The notes below the pieces were generated by a model. That model was not told the origin of the DNA. It saw only the letters and a program-made list of their open reading frames with translations, and did no database searches. A stretch of 64,000 bases of DNA from JBDRRP01 sp964446485. GTDB lineage: Bacteria > Desulfobacterota > Desulfobacteria > Desulfobacterales > JBDRRP01. The stretch covers positions 1-64,000 of the forward strand of contig CAYUOU010000002.1 in NCBI GenBank assembly GCA_964446485.1, read 5' to 3'. Made by a program: the position numbers and the translations under genes. The stretch's first letter is position 1; each line of letters begins with the position of its first letter. Of the stretch, positions 29,701-37,783 are shown one piece after another.

Positions 29701-32691
29701 CTCGGGTGCAACCTGGCTAATCAGCCTGATCGGTGTGGGCGCCGGCTCAGTATCCGTGGCGCAAGGGAAGCTTCTTTCCCGGGCAATCACGGTATCGGCT
29801 TCAGCGTTGTACGCCGGCATATACCGGGCCGTCTTCTGGTCCGGATGGCTGCGAAATCCGCCGAGCAGCGCATCCACCGAATACAAGGCATCGGTTCGGA
29901 AGAAGCGACTCCACAATTCCAGGTCTCCGGCGAATTTCAAAGCGGTGTCCATGACCCCGCCGGCCTGTTCCCAGAGAGCTCTCCGCCAGAAAGTGGATTC
30001 CTGCTGAATGTGTGGGGGACCATAACGGCCGGAAAGGTAGTCATGCCGGCACCACTTCGACAGCGGATTCAGGATGTCGCTCAATCGTCCGTCGGCATCC
30101 CAGACGGTGGGACGCCCGGTGATCCACCGGGCGTGTGGCCAGCCCATGAAGACAAGGGCCGTTATGAAAAGTGAATCCTCGTGGAGCTTGTCGTCCGCAT
30201 TCAACCACCCCATGATGTCGCCGGTGCATTTTTGCAGCCCTTCAGCGATGGCGGCATACTGTCCGCCGTCCGGCCGGCTTTGCCAGTGGGCGAGGTGGGT
30301 GGCGCGCTGCTGAATAATCGCCGAGGAATCGTCCCAGCTGCCGCCGTCCATGACGATGTACTCCAGATGGGGATAATCCTGGTCGATAATGGAATCCATG
30401 CAGACGCTGAGAAAGGCCCCTTGATTCAGAGATGGGGTGACTATGCTGATTCGGGGAAGATGCTCCCGACAGTATCGGTTGGCTTTGACCATTTTGGCCA
30501 GCAACCGGAAATGCCGCGTCGATGCGAGAGCGTCTTCAGAGCGGTCCGGAGGGGTGGTGGATGCTACCGCCGGCTTTTGCCACAATACCTGGTAAGACAT
30601 TGGCCGGCCGAAGGCGTCGTAGGACGTTTTGGTCACGGGCTGCCACAACCTTTCGTAGGCCTGCCGAGACATGGTGTATGCGCCTAAAGCCTTGGGCACT
30701 GCCTCCAGTGGCACGTAGGCGTTGACGGTCCTATAACGCTGAAAGAAATGGTGAAGCAGTCCGTTGGCCCAGACGCCGTCGGCCTTGAGGATGACATCGA
30801 AGAGGTGAAGTGACCACCCGCCGGGCTTCAGTACGCGATCGAGGTCATCGCAGATTCGGTCGCGGACGTTGTCGTCTTCCGCTATGTGCTCCATGACCGA
30901 AATACTGATCACTGCGTCGAAATAGCCGTCGGGCAGTTCTGCGGAAAACGATCCGAGGTAGTCGTTCACCCATCGCGCGTTCTGCGATGTCGCTCCCACG
31001 GGGCCGTTCCCAACCCCCTCAAACTTGTCGAGGTTCCAAAACTCATATTCGCCTCCCAGCGCATCGATCACCCGGGAATCCCCCCCGCCGACTTCCAGGA
31101 TGCGGGCTCCGGGTGGCAGAACGCTCCGGATGAAGGTGCAGACCAAGAGGTCCTGGTATGCCTTAAGATCGCAGTCGTCAGGACTCACATCGCCCCCATA
31201 GACCAACCGACAGGCCTCCTCGAATAGGCCGAAATGCCAGTACTGGGAAAATGTGAACGTCTGGAACACCGATGGTAGCAAGTGGCGGTCAACATCTGCT
31301 GAAACGTCGCGGACACGTGCTGCCGTCGTCGACCCTCCGACGGCCGCCGTCCTGTCGCCGCCTCCGGAACCAGAAGTCTCGGTTTCTCGGCTCATACGAA
31401 CAAAAGCTTCGGTTCTAACGATCTCTGGGACGCTTTCAAGCATAAGGATGGGGGTTCTTCGCATGACCTCGGCATGTCTCTTCATAATTTTTTCATAAAG
31501 AGCCGCATAAAGAGAAACGATTCGCGAATGGTCAAAACGCGCGACGGCCGTCTTCCGTGCATTGCCGCTCAAGGTCCGACAGGCATCAGGATGACCCGCC
31601 AAATGGGATACGACAGCCACCATGCTGGCGACATCCCCCGTTGGAACGACCCGCCCCGTCACACCATCTTCGATCATCTCGGGAATGCCCCCAGTGCCAA
31701 ACGTCACCGGCGGGATGCCGCAGGACAAGGCCTCTATGATGACCAGTGGACAGTTGTCCGCCACGGGCGTGTACAGAAAAGCGTCCATGGCGCTGTAGAC
31801 CCGGCATAGTGCCGCCTCGTCCTGGATATGGGGTACATTGACAATGCGTGGGTCTTCGGAATGGGCATCACTGCCGATGTTCACAAAAATAAGTTCCGGG
31901 TGCCGCTCCCAAAGCCCCTTCAGCACCTGGTGGGTGTAATGACCGCCTTTCCACGGGTTGGTGAGTGTGCCGCCATGTCCGACGGCCCCAACCACGAATC
32001 GCTCTGCGGGGATGCCGAACTCCGCCCTGGCACGCCTGGGGTCTTTCGGCTTGAACCGCAGGGTATCAATGCCGTTGGGTATTACACTCCTAGGCAGGTG
32101 CCTGAGATTGCTACTGGCAACCTTCTTCTCTAACCAATGTGAAGGCGTGACCACATGTGCGTTCAGATGTCTGTAAATAAAGGCTTTGTCCAGCCAGAGC
32201 CGATCAGCCACGTCCAGGGAAATGGCAGGCTCGATGTCGAGCCGGGGGCACCTTTTGCAGCCGTTCCGCCACCGCATACAATCAAAGGCGTGTGCACAGT
32301 GCCCTGTTATTGCCTGCATGTCGTGGAGCGTCCAAACCGTCGGTGTTGACCGCGTGAGTGCCGGCAGCGAAAACGGATTGAAGTAGTCTCCATGAAGGTT
32401 GTGAAGGTGGAGCAGGTCGGCGGCACGAATCTCATCATGAAAAACAAGTTGATGACTTCCCTGAAGCTCATAGTACAGCAGCCCCCGGTTCCTGCATTTT
32501 CCCATCAGATAGGGATCCGGCGATTTGGGGAAAACGTGGACGCTGCCGGCTCGACTAATACGGTGCCCCACCATCATCCCGGCGTCGTGCCCCGCCTCGC
32601 GTTGAGCCTCGGCCAATCGCCAGGCCACTTTGGCGGCACCTCCCACAGCATCGTGGGTGTTGATGTGAACGATCTTTCTGGAATCAGACAT
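23752..32691 (-). CDS. giant multidomain glycosyltransferase (two GT4-like, one methyltransferase, five GT2, TPR)
   Basis: A 2979-residue protein from ATG 32691 (AGGGG four bases upstream; overlaps the upstream stop by 8 bases). Domains in order, approximate residues counted from an upstream ATG at 32724: GT4 17-420 (INTHDAVGGAAKVAWRLAEA); methyltransferase 525-640 (ARILEVGGGDSRVIDALGG); GT2 757-985 (ISIVTPSLNQGAF, GWLNADD); GT2 1089-1300; GT2 1321-1570 (SIIIPVFNQ, FLNNDTEPEAGW); GT4-like 1595-1945; GT2 1949-2190 (SVVIPVFNQ, FLNNDVEVRPGW); GT2 2217-2450 (SIIVLTFNQ, LLNNDTVVTPGW); TPR-type repeats ~2540-2990 in three similar blocks. The frame is unbroken over 8.9 kb. It may assemble several sugars of one chain in an assembly-line manner. 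Boundaries are by eye; each domain family is clear. Confidence 0.85.
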   Translation of the reverse strand: MSDSRKIVHINTHDAVGGAAKVAWRLAEAQREAGHDAGMMVGHRISRAGSVHVFPKSPDPYLMGKCRNRGLLYYELQGSHQLVFHDEIRAADLLHLHNLHGDYFNPFSLPALTRSTPTVWTLHDMQAITGHCAHAFDCMRWRNGCKRCPRLDIEPAISLDVADRLWLDKAFIYRHLNAHVVTPSHWLEKKVASSNLRHLPRSVIPNGIDTLRFKPKDPRRARAEFGIPAERFVVGAVGHGGTLTNPWKGGHYTHQVLKGLWERHPELIFVNIGSDAHSEDPRIVNVPHIQDEAALCRVYSAMDAFLYTPVADNCPLVIIEALSCGIPPVTFGTGGIPEMIEDGVTGRVVPTGDVASMVAVVSHLAGHPDACRTLSGNARKTAVARFDHSRIVSLYAALYEKIMKRHAEVMRRTPILMLESVPEIVRTEAFVRMSRETETSGSGGGDRTAAVGGSTTAARVRDVSADVDRHLLPSVFQTFTFSQYWHFGLFEEACRLVYGGDVSPDDCDLKAYQDLLVCTFIRSVLPPGARILEVGGGDSRVIDALGGEYEFWNLDKFEGVGNGPVGATSQNARWVNDYLGSFSAELPDGYFDAVISISVMEHIAEDDNVRDRICDDLDRVLKPGGWSLHLFDVILKADGVWANGLLHHFFQRYRTVNAYVPLEAVPKALGAYTMSRQAYERLWQPVTKTSYDAFGRPMSYQVLWQKPAVASTTPPDRSEDALASTRHFRLLAKMVKANRYCREHLPRISIVTPSLNQGAFLSVCMDSIIDQDYPHLEYIVMDGGSWDDSSAIIQQRATHLAHWQSRPDGGQYAAIAEGLQKCTGDIMGWLNADDKLHEDSLFITALVFMGWPHARWITGRPTVWDADGRLSDILNPLSKWCRHDYLSGRYGPPHIQQESTFWRRALWEQAGGVMDTALKFAGDLELWSRFFRTDALYSVDALLGGFRSHPDQKTARYMPAYNAEADTVIARERSFPCATDTEPAPTPIRLISQVAPEDAVARKTPGDSVTAPARSYPRAAVDTLRARCLAQLVKQPFDTEVLRTWSSLADGSQEKEIVASVPSAPGDYWVTAIVSTYRSEAFMVECLENLLSQSIGARLEIVVVDADSPEDERDIVLRYRARHPNIAYLRTRARIGVYAAWNIAVRAARGRFLFSMSTNDHLHVDACRIMAGELEAHSDVAMVYGDTYLTRHPHETFGANQHYDAYRWPEYRYEDLLNECMIGPHPMWRRSVHDAVGYFDERFLADGDQEFWLRMGERFMCRHIEGFTGLQWISPDALSQKGQIPILEARFIHRWYRERYQRRKQLMRPRCSIIIPVFNQVEMTHRCLERIREHTPEELAEIIVVDNGSTDGTSDLLASQGHRLRVITNDVNQGFAKACNQGANAARSGYLLFLNNDTEPEAGWLSALLEVLDTDSRVVAVGGKLVFPNGTIQHAGVAVSQNLAESLPVAPWHPFYGKPAAHPAASEPRVYQALTAACLMVRRERFDAVGGFDESFWNGYEDVDLCLKLGAVGGVLVYQPKCRVIHHESQSGPERHVRTDSNLRLLQGKWANRFTPDTIIEADGTTRSATGSPIRVYVPPRNTDRRPYRIGIVTLDEPTFACPQIRLIQPLRELQRHWPIDWAPLKIPSAKASLRETWPQLDLIIVQRNAAKALPYHRLAEDLGPNRPAIVYEFDDAFISLKPDHPAHDYYQRIAPDIETYIKKADAVIVSTLQVKAAYRHLRSDIAVVPNCLPDAVWSFQHAPQSAGSGKTRILFAGTEGHEPDLSIIEASLEQILKEFGDSVELLLWGNRSPRLEALENVRQVAPFRTDYAEYSQLLAALRPELAVVPLADTPFNRAKSPIKWLEYGACEIAGVFSDLPPYQRVVNQLENGVLVKNEGAAWTNALRMLLSSPETRQRIAQAARRDVWRHHALSDNLHHWASLLLPVHLERTPQTPRVSVVIPVFNQLAYTRRCLAALAENTPAHLCETIIVDNGSTDGTGAYLSTIESSSITVISNGENQGFARACNQGAVAAVGDAVLFLNNDVEVRPGWLPPLIHCLDTDPSVGAVGSKLLYPDGTIQHAGVILVDNRRTGDPLQAMHRCAGSSGNAPEVNHAKTFKALSAACLLVRKDAFNAVGGFDEAYWNGYEDVDLCLSLGAAGWRLFYQPESQAIHYESKSGPERFRRAAENIQRLHQRWLGKVSPDTIIDAEGRMKAAGISTDSSLTSIIVLTFNQLHLTRQCVESVLAHTRSPFELIIVDNGSTDGTVAYANALTLTPSAAMHIRVIANAENRGYAAGNNQGMAAARGDFILLLNNDTVVTPGWLEPLLRLAQHRPDIGLVGPVSNQVAGPQRLAAVDYDIDSLEGLNDFGTKIAHQSLPAQRAGRVVGFCMMFAREVMLRIGGLDERFGTGNFEDDDYCLRAALAGYQSWIARDSFVHHAGGATFAAGDNDRHQRLLKNWKIFKVKWNLPKELPYGTYDISSILKRNFDPEVHYEPLSAAMTGENRAKRKRTVNPMLLPIEKTETTPWNTSDVITQADHSPNGIDYQRALRHLHRGDTAAAVDILEQAALRYPADKDLLKTLADVYYSQQHRVEDAMKLYVKILALDPFEVGTLMMMGHICVSVERFEDAQHFYGRVLETEPWHDEARKYVEAIRRHEQRSVPEKETPPGGENKPAEMPSGDDMLKPVETMIENERFDAAISALNQIVETHPDHAEAHSRLGELLQTVGDAETAQQQFETAARRAPEDQQIQKQLADFYYTVQGRTEDALRIYDALADANPADVDVHMLAGHLNVALERFDAAEARYREVLRAEPWHADAGRYLDAVERHRAETAPRLTEDPDALYQKALGMAEAGDAAGAVTALESLVAAHPDHAAAHNDLGVLYYRQDDMDRCESHYAQAMALEPDNTVYQKNLADFYAVAANRYDEALQIYVALLAKDPHDVEALMGTGHICHLLERSDDAAHFFARVLEAEPWHEDARNCLDAIGQQRTAAAG

Positions 32692-35600
32692 GGTCCCCTG
32701 CCAAGATGCCGCCCGAGATATCAATGTGATTGGTCATGAAGTTTTTGAGCCGCCGGTCCCTCTGGGCCAGGGCTATCTGATCGAGTTCACTGCCGTTGGA
32801 GGCGGACAGCCATTGTGCGAAGACTTCACCGTTCCAGTTTCTCACCAGGCGGCGCGGGACCCGGTACCGGTCCAGCGGTGCGGTTACCCGTCCCTGTGCA
32901 TTGGCGATGCCGGAAGAAAAACCGCTCAGTTTGACGATCGCGGCCGTAGTGCCGGTAAAATCGCCCCCCGTGCCAAAAGGATAAGAAAAATGATGTACTG
33001 GGCCGCCGGTGATTTCTTCGAGTATCTTTTTCGACAGATAAATTTCCCGCATCTGCTCTTCCGGCGCCAATGCGCTAAGGCACGCATGGCTGACGGTGTG
33101 AGCGCCGATCTCAACGAATGGACTCCGTGCCAACCGCCGCAGTTCGGCTGTGGACAGTCGTCGGTGCGCTGGACAGGCCTCAATTCGTCGTCCCGCCCGT
33201 TCGTGTACGCTCGCAAGAACTCGGTTGATATCCGCAGGGGTCATTGCACGAAACCGGTTGCACAATCGCTTATATGCCTGAATTCGTTCTGCTGGAGTGC
33301 CTGTGGGGACTATTCGAGGAAAATCATCCGACCCGATATCCAAGCGCTCTGGCATCGCCCCGTGGAAAAAGAGATGCTCTAGCGCGTCCCACCAGAACTC
33401 GGAAGGCTCGTCTAAACCGCCGGCGGTAACAAAGATGGTCACCGGCAGTTGGTGCGCTTCGATAATCGGCAGAGCGTCTGCAAGATTGTCGGCATAGCCA
33501 TCGTCAACGGTGATGGCCACCATGTCCCCTGCAGACTGGCCGTCATTCGCCACATTCATCAGGACCGACAGGGGTACAACCCGGCAGTGCTTCTTCAGAT
33601 GGGTCAGATGATCATTGAAATGCTTTGGAGATACCGCCAATAATTGGGGGTCCAGGGGATCTTCCGACACGCGGTGGTAGAGCAGTACTGACGGGCCTGC
33701 CGGTGAAATGACCGCTGCGCCGGTGCTAGACCCGGTTTTGTGCACGATCGCCGTGAGCACCACCTGATAGTCGTCGTCACGGACCTCCAGGATCTCCTGC
33801 GTCAGTTCCTCCTGAGCGCGGCCGTCGAGAAACGCCTTGGCCACTGCTACGTTACCGTGAGCTGTCACTCGGATGTCAGCCCCTGGCGCGGCCTCCTTCA
33901 GCAGTCGCGCCAGGGAGTGATCGGTGAACCGCCAGTATTCTCCCCAGCGGTCCATGTCATATCGCGAAATCTGACTGATGCCGCTGGCCGTCAGAAGCAG
34001 GTGGCCACCCGGCTTCAGCGCGCGCACCGCGCCGGAGAGAGCCGCCTTGACGTTATAAATGCATTGGATTGTCTGGGTAAGGATGATGCAGTCATAAGCG
34101 CCTTCTTGGAGCCCTCCCCCTTCGGTCAGATCACCCACGATCGTCACGCCCGGGCCCGGTGCGGCGTTAAGCACGTCCGAGCTAGTCACGGCGCTGCCAA
34201 ATTGCCGGGTGTAGGCGGCATCGCCAATCTCCAGCACGCGGCCGGTGATGTGCCTGCGATGCTCGTCGAGAAAGGCCTCGATGTAAAACCGATCGATAGG
34301 TGTTCCCCGATCAAAGCCGAATTGGCGACTGATAGGCATCAACCGCGCCCCTGAAACCGTTGAGGCTGGCGCCGTAGAGGGCCCCAGGATGCGTTCGATG
34401 AGCGCGATCCCCTCGTCGTCGAATTGGCGCCGCCAATCGCCGACAATGCCTTTGCGGTAATGTGAAGATTTATTCTCTTGCCCCCGCCCCCGCCCTGATA
34501 CTTTTTTGAACTCGAATCGGGCGATGGTTCTAGCCAAGCGTTCATCGGAAAGGGAGGCACCGACGAACCGCGCCACGTGGTCCATCACCCGGGTGCAGTC
34601 GTGAACGAGGTCTTCGTAGGCCACTTGGTGAAGCCGGGGGTGATCTGTGTTGATCCAGTCCTGCAGAAGGCCGGTGTAGTGGTGCGCATAAGTCGACAAA
34701 TCCCATTTCAAGATATCGTTGATGGCCATATCGGGAAACGGCGGCAGGTCTGGGCGGTATCCCTCGACGTGTTTTCGCATATTTACTGAAGAGGCCACTA
34801 CGTCGTGGGGGGCGCGGTGGAGAAACAGCACATCGAAATCGTAGGCGTCCGCCCATGCCATGACCTGTTCCGGCGTTTCGGCCATGTGTCGGACAGATAT
34901 ATGGTTCATCGCCAGGGTGCATAGTACTTCTTTCTCGCTGTCTGCGCCATCCGTGTACTCCCAGCTCATTTCAAGCAGATCGGCGACCATGTTTGACAAC
35001 CAGTGGGTGCCGGACCGCCATAGAGTGTAAATCAGCAACCGCGGCCGAAGCGCCTCGTCGAGGGCGCCATCGCCACCGAAACTGGGGTCAAGTGTGCTGG
35101 ATGGATGACCACCGGGCGAATTGTCCATGGCCGCGCTCGAGACGTCCCTGTAACTGCCAATTGCCTTGATCTGCGGTAGATCCTGGTCTGCAGTATCTAC
35201 CGTTGACGGTAATGCCTGCCGCCGCGCATAGATGAGGAGAAAAAACCGGGTCGATGCATCGGCGCGGAACGGTGGCTTTGTGGCGGGATTGGTTTGATGG
35301 TCGAAGTCATGGACAAGGTAGCGAAATCCGCTACGATCCAAAATCGAGAGAATGGGGTGGAGGCGCTGTCCGATTTCCGGAAATCCGTGATATTCGATTA
35401 CCATTTCCCGGACCTGCCGCAGTGCGTCGGCGACGTCTTCTAGAACATCCAACTCGGCCCCCTCGATGTTGAGTTTGAGAAAATCAACACTGCTGGCGAG
35501 GTAAGGCCCCAACCGCGCCACCGGGATGCTGTGGTCGGCCTCTTTGGAAAAAATGGAGCTGCCGTCGGAGTGATCGCTGCCGAACTGGACGGTGCCGTCC

Positions 35601-37747
35601 TTTGCGTAGAGCCCGGCGGGAACGACGGTCACATCCGTCCAGCCGTTCAGGGCTATATTGGCTTCCAGCAGTGCCAGGGACTCGGCATCCGGTTCGAAAG
35701 CGGTGATGCGGGCATTTGGGTATTTCTGCTTCACGTAGAGCGTGAACAGGCCGATGTGGCCGCCGCCGTCGATGACCACGGGGTCCGGCTTCACGGCGTC
35801 GAAATCGTAGATGCCCTGAAGGAAGATGTCTTTGGCGGCCGTGTAAAACGCCAGCAGGTCGCGGCAGCGGATGGTGAGGCCGTGAAACCGCACCGCCCAC
35901 CGGCCGAATCGCTCGGCCTGACCCATCGCCAGGATGTTTGCCAGATCGTTGTCGGCGATGATCGGCCGGTACCCGTCTTCGCTTCCGGCGTTCGCCGCCT
36001 CACGAATCCGTGCCGAGCCCTCCGGATGCGTGGGTTCGATGGCCAGCACCCGCCGGGCGAAATCGGTGGCCAGGGCGTGCTTGCCCGTTGCGGCGGCGGC
36101 ATCTGAAAGCAGCATGAGGGCGTCTTCGTCGTCGGGGCGGTCATCGAGAACCGCCCGGCACTGGTCAACCGCTCCGGTGGCGTCGCCCGCCCCGAAGAGA
36201 AATGCCGCATAAGCCTTGCGGGCGGCCCCATTCGCGGGATCAGAATCACAGGCGGCCTGGTAGTGCCTTCGCGCCGCCGCGTCGTCCTGCCGCGCCTGCC
36301 GGCAGCGTGCCGCCAGCAGGTGTGCGCGGCCCCGGCATCGGTCATCGTCCAGCGACAACAGCGGCAGCACCGCTGCCAGGGCCTCGTCGAGTCGGCCCAG
36401 GGCGTGGGCATCCTCAGCGCGCCGCAGTATGGTTTCCGGTGTTTCGATGCCCCCTTCCGCTGGCGGCAGCGGGTAGCGCTCTGCAGCATGTTGGCGAATG
36501 GCGTCCTCGTAGAAATTCTCTATCCGCCGGCGGTACTGCTCCAGGCGAAGAAAATGATACAGGTAGTCGTCCGGGGAAAGTGTCTTCAGGCGCTCGGCAA
36601 TGGTCAGCCGTGCGTGAATCCGCTGTTGTCGGCGGGTTTCCCGTTCATGTTCCGTCAACTGGAAGTGTCGCCTGCCGGGTATCGGTGAAAGCCGATCGAT
36701 AAGATCGGCCAAGCGTGACGTGGCTTCTCCGTCCACGAAGGGGGCATAGTTCGCCAGAGACTGGTCGGTGCATTCCCAGGGATAGTCGTCCAGGGCACCG
36801 CACAATTCACCATAGTCTGTCACCACGGGCTCGTGGGTCATGTGATTCTTCAACCGGGTTCGGTCCCCGTCGAAATCCGGCAGGATGGACACGGTTTTCT
36901 TCCGCTGAATCCACCCCTCGATGGCAACGGTACTTTCGGTGTGCAAGACCGCGTCGGTGGATTGCAGCAGGGGAACGATATAGTCGTGGTTGTCCACCAG
37001 GACGACGTGATCCCCGCCGTAGTGACGGTCGTAGTAGGAAGACTTGTCCCAGGGATGCCGTTTGATGAGCAAAACGCCGTTGGTTGCTTTGAGATCCTCG
37101 ATCAGACGGAGGATGATCTCATGGTGCTGCCGTTTTTGTGCCATCTCACGCTGCAACCGCACCGGTATGTTGACAAACTCGAGGTTTTCCTCCGACGTCT
37201 GCCCGCCGGCCTCGTCGAAGATAAAACTGGATATGTAAAGCAGTTTTCGGGCGAACCGATCCAGGCCGTATTTTTCGCTGACATGGGCGGTTTCGAGGCT
37301 GCAGATCTCCGGGTGAACGGAGAGATCGAACCGGGGGCAGCCGATGTGGTGATACTTTTCTTTGGCCAGGATATCGGGGTGCTCCTGCACGTAACGGTTG
37401 AAATCCTTGCTGATGACAACCTGGATTTCGATCAGTGGATAATTCCAATCGCGGAAATTGGCGCGGAAGAAATAGGGTTTTCTATCCTCGTAGCAAACGT
37501 TTTCCGTAGTGTTGAGGACGAGGTTGATGCCGCTGTCGGCGATGAAGCGGCCTACCTCGTAGGTGGTTTTCTCACCGATCTGCCCCATCACGACGGAGTC
37601 GGGGTCAAAAGCCCGGACCGCGCCGGTCGGGTCGTCCCACAACGGGTCGATCTGTGTGTCATGTCCTCGGCGCATCAGGAGTTCTTTCAGGAGCATGAGC
37701 CCCCGAAAGTCCCGGATGAAATTATCGTAGAACAGCAATATCCGCAT
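32684..37747 (-). CDS. six-domain fusion: surface-carbohydrate protein, TPR, FkbM methyltransferase, sulfotransferase, methyltransferase, polysaccharide deacetylase
   Basis: A 1687-residue protein. Residues 1-345 resemble surface carbohydrate biosynthesis proteins with a CDP-glycerol-transferase-like fold (LLIKRHPWDK, HTESTVAIEGW). TPRs cover ~435-590. An FkbM methyltransferase covers ~655-845 (VVIDGGGHIGLFTLYVK, DFLKLNIEGAELDVL). A sulfotransferase covers ~902-1120, with PAPS loop YTLWRSGTHWL and VLFLHRAPHDVVAS. A class I methyltransferase covers ~1135-1335 (VLEIGDAAY, ALKPGGHLLLTA). A NodB-type deacetylase covers ~1352-1640 (VAITVDDGYADN, IGAHTVSHACL, FSYPFG). It would sulfate, methylate and N-deacetylate glycan residues. 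The start (37747) follows GGATAGG; the end overlaps the giant GT gene. The fusion is unusual, but each domain looks complete. Confidence 0.83.
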   Translation of the reverse strand: MRILLFYDNFIRDFRGLMLLKELLMRRGHDTQIDPLWDDPTGAVRAFDPDSVVMGQIGEKTTYEVGRFIADSGINLVLNTTENVCYEDRKPYFFRANFRDWNYPLIEIQVVISKDFNRYVQEHPDILAKEKYHHIGCPRFDLSVHPEICSLETAHVSEKYGLDRFARKLLYISSFIFDEAGGQTSEENLEFVNIPVRLQREMAQKRQHHEIILRLIEDLKATNGVLLIKRHPWDKSSYYDRHYGGDHVVLVDNHDYIVPLLQSTDAVLHTESTVAIEGWIQRKKTVSILPDFDGDRTRLKNHMTHEPVVTDYGELCGALDDYPWECTDQSLANYAPFVDGEATSRLADLIDRLSPIPGRRHFQLTEHERETRRQQRIHARLTIAERLKTLSPDDYLYHFLRLEQYRRRIENFYEDAIRQHAAERYPLPPAEGGIETPETILRRAEDAHALGRLDEALAAVLPLLSLDDDRCRGRAHLLAARCRQARQDDAAARRHYQAACDSDPANGAARKAYAAFLFGAGDATGAVDQCRAVLDDRPDDEDALMLLSDAAAATGKHALATDFARRVLAIEPTHPEGSARIREAANAGSEDGYRPIIADNDLANILAMGQAERFGRWAVRFHGLTIRCRDLLAFYTAAKDIFLQGIYDFDAVKPDPVVIDGGGHIGLFTLYVKQKYPNARITAFEPDAESLALLEANIALNGWTDVTVVPAGLYAKDGTVQFGSDHSDGSSIFSKEADHSIPVARLGPYLASSVDFLKLNIEGAELDVLEDVADALRQVREMVIEYHGFPEIGQRLHPILSILDRSGFRYLVHDFDHQTNPATKPPFRADASTRFFLLIYARRQALPSTVDTADQDLPQIKAIGSYRDVSSAAMDNSPGGHPSSTLDPSFGGDGALDEALRPRLLIYTLWRSGTHWLSNMVADLLEMSWEYTDGADSEKEVLCTLAMNHISVRHMAETPEQVMAWADAYDFDVLFLHRAPHDVVASSVNMRKHVEGYRPDLPPFPDMAINDILKWDLSTYAHHYTGLLQDWINTDHPRLHQVAYEDLVHDCTRVMDHVARFVGASLSDERLARTIARFEFKKVSGRGRGQENKSSHYRKGIVGDWRRQFDDEGIALIERILGPSTAPASTVSGARLMPISRQFGFDRGTPIDRFYIEAFLDEHRRHITGRVLEIGDAAYTRQFGSAVTSSDVLNAAPGPGVTIVGDLTEGGGLQEGAYDCIILTQTIQCIYNVKAALSGAVRALKPGGHLLLTASGISQISRYDMDRWGEYWRFTDHSLARLLKEAAPGADIRVTAHGNVAVAKAFLDGRAQEELTQEILEVRDDDYQVVLTAIVHKTGSSTGAAVISPAGPSVLLYHRVSEDPLDPQLLAVSPKHFNDHLTHLKKHCRVVPLSVLMNVANDGQSAGDMVAITVDDGYADNLADALPIIEAHQLPVTIFVTAGGLDEPSEFWWDALEHLFFHGAMPERLDIGSDDFPRIVPTGTPAERIQAYKRLCNRFRAMTPADINRVLASVHERAGRRIEACPAHRRLSTAELRRLARSPFVEIGAHTVSHACLSALAPEEQMREIYLSKKILEEITGGPVHHFSYPFGTGGDFTGTTAAIVKLSGFSSGIANAQGRVTAPLDRYRVPRRLVRNWNGEVFAQWLSASNGSELDQIALAQRDRRLKNFMTNHIDISGGILAGDHV

Positions 37748-37783
37748 GGCCGCCTATCCTATAGTGATCGTTTTGTGGCATCC

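Noticed and set aside
28606..30174. Long open frames opposite the giant glycosyltransferase and other island genes (also 11004-12089 and 36833-38449).
   Set aside because: They mirror the codon structure of convincing minus-strand genes in GC-rich DNA, have no family motifs and no ribosome sites.
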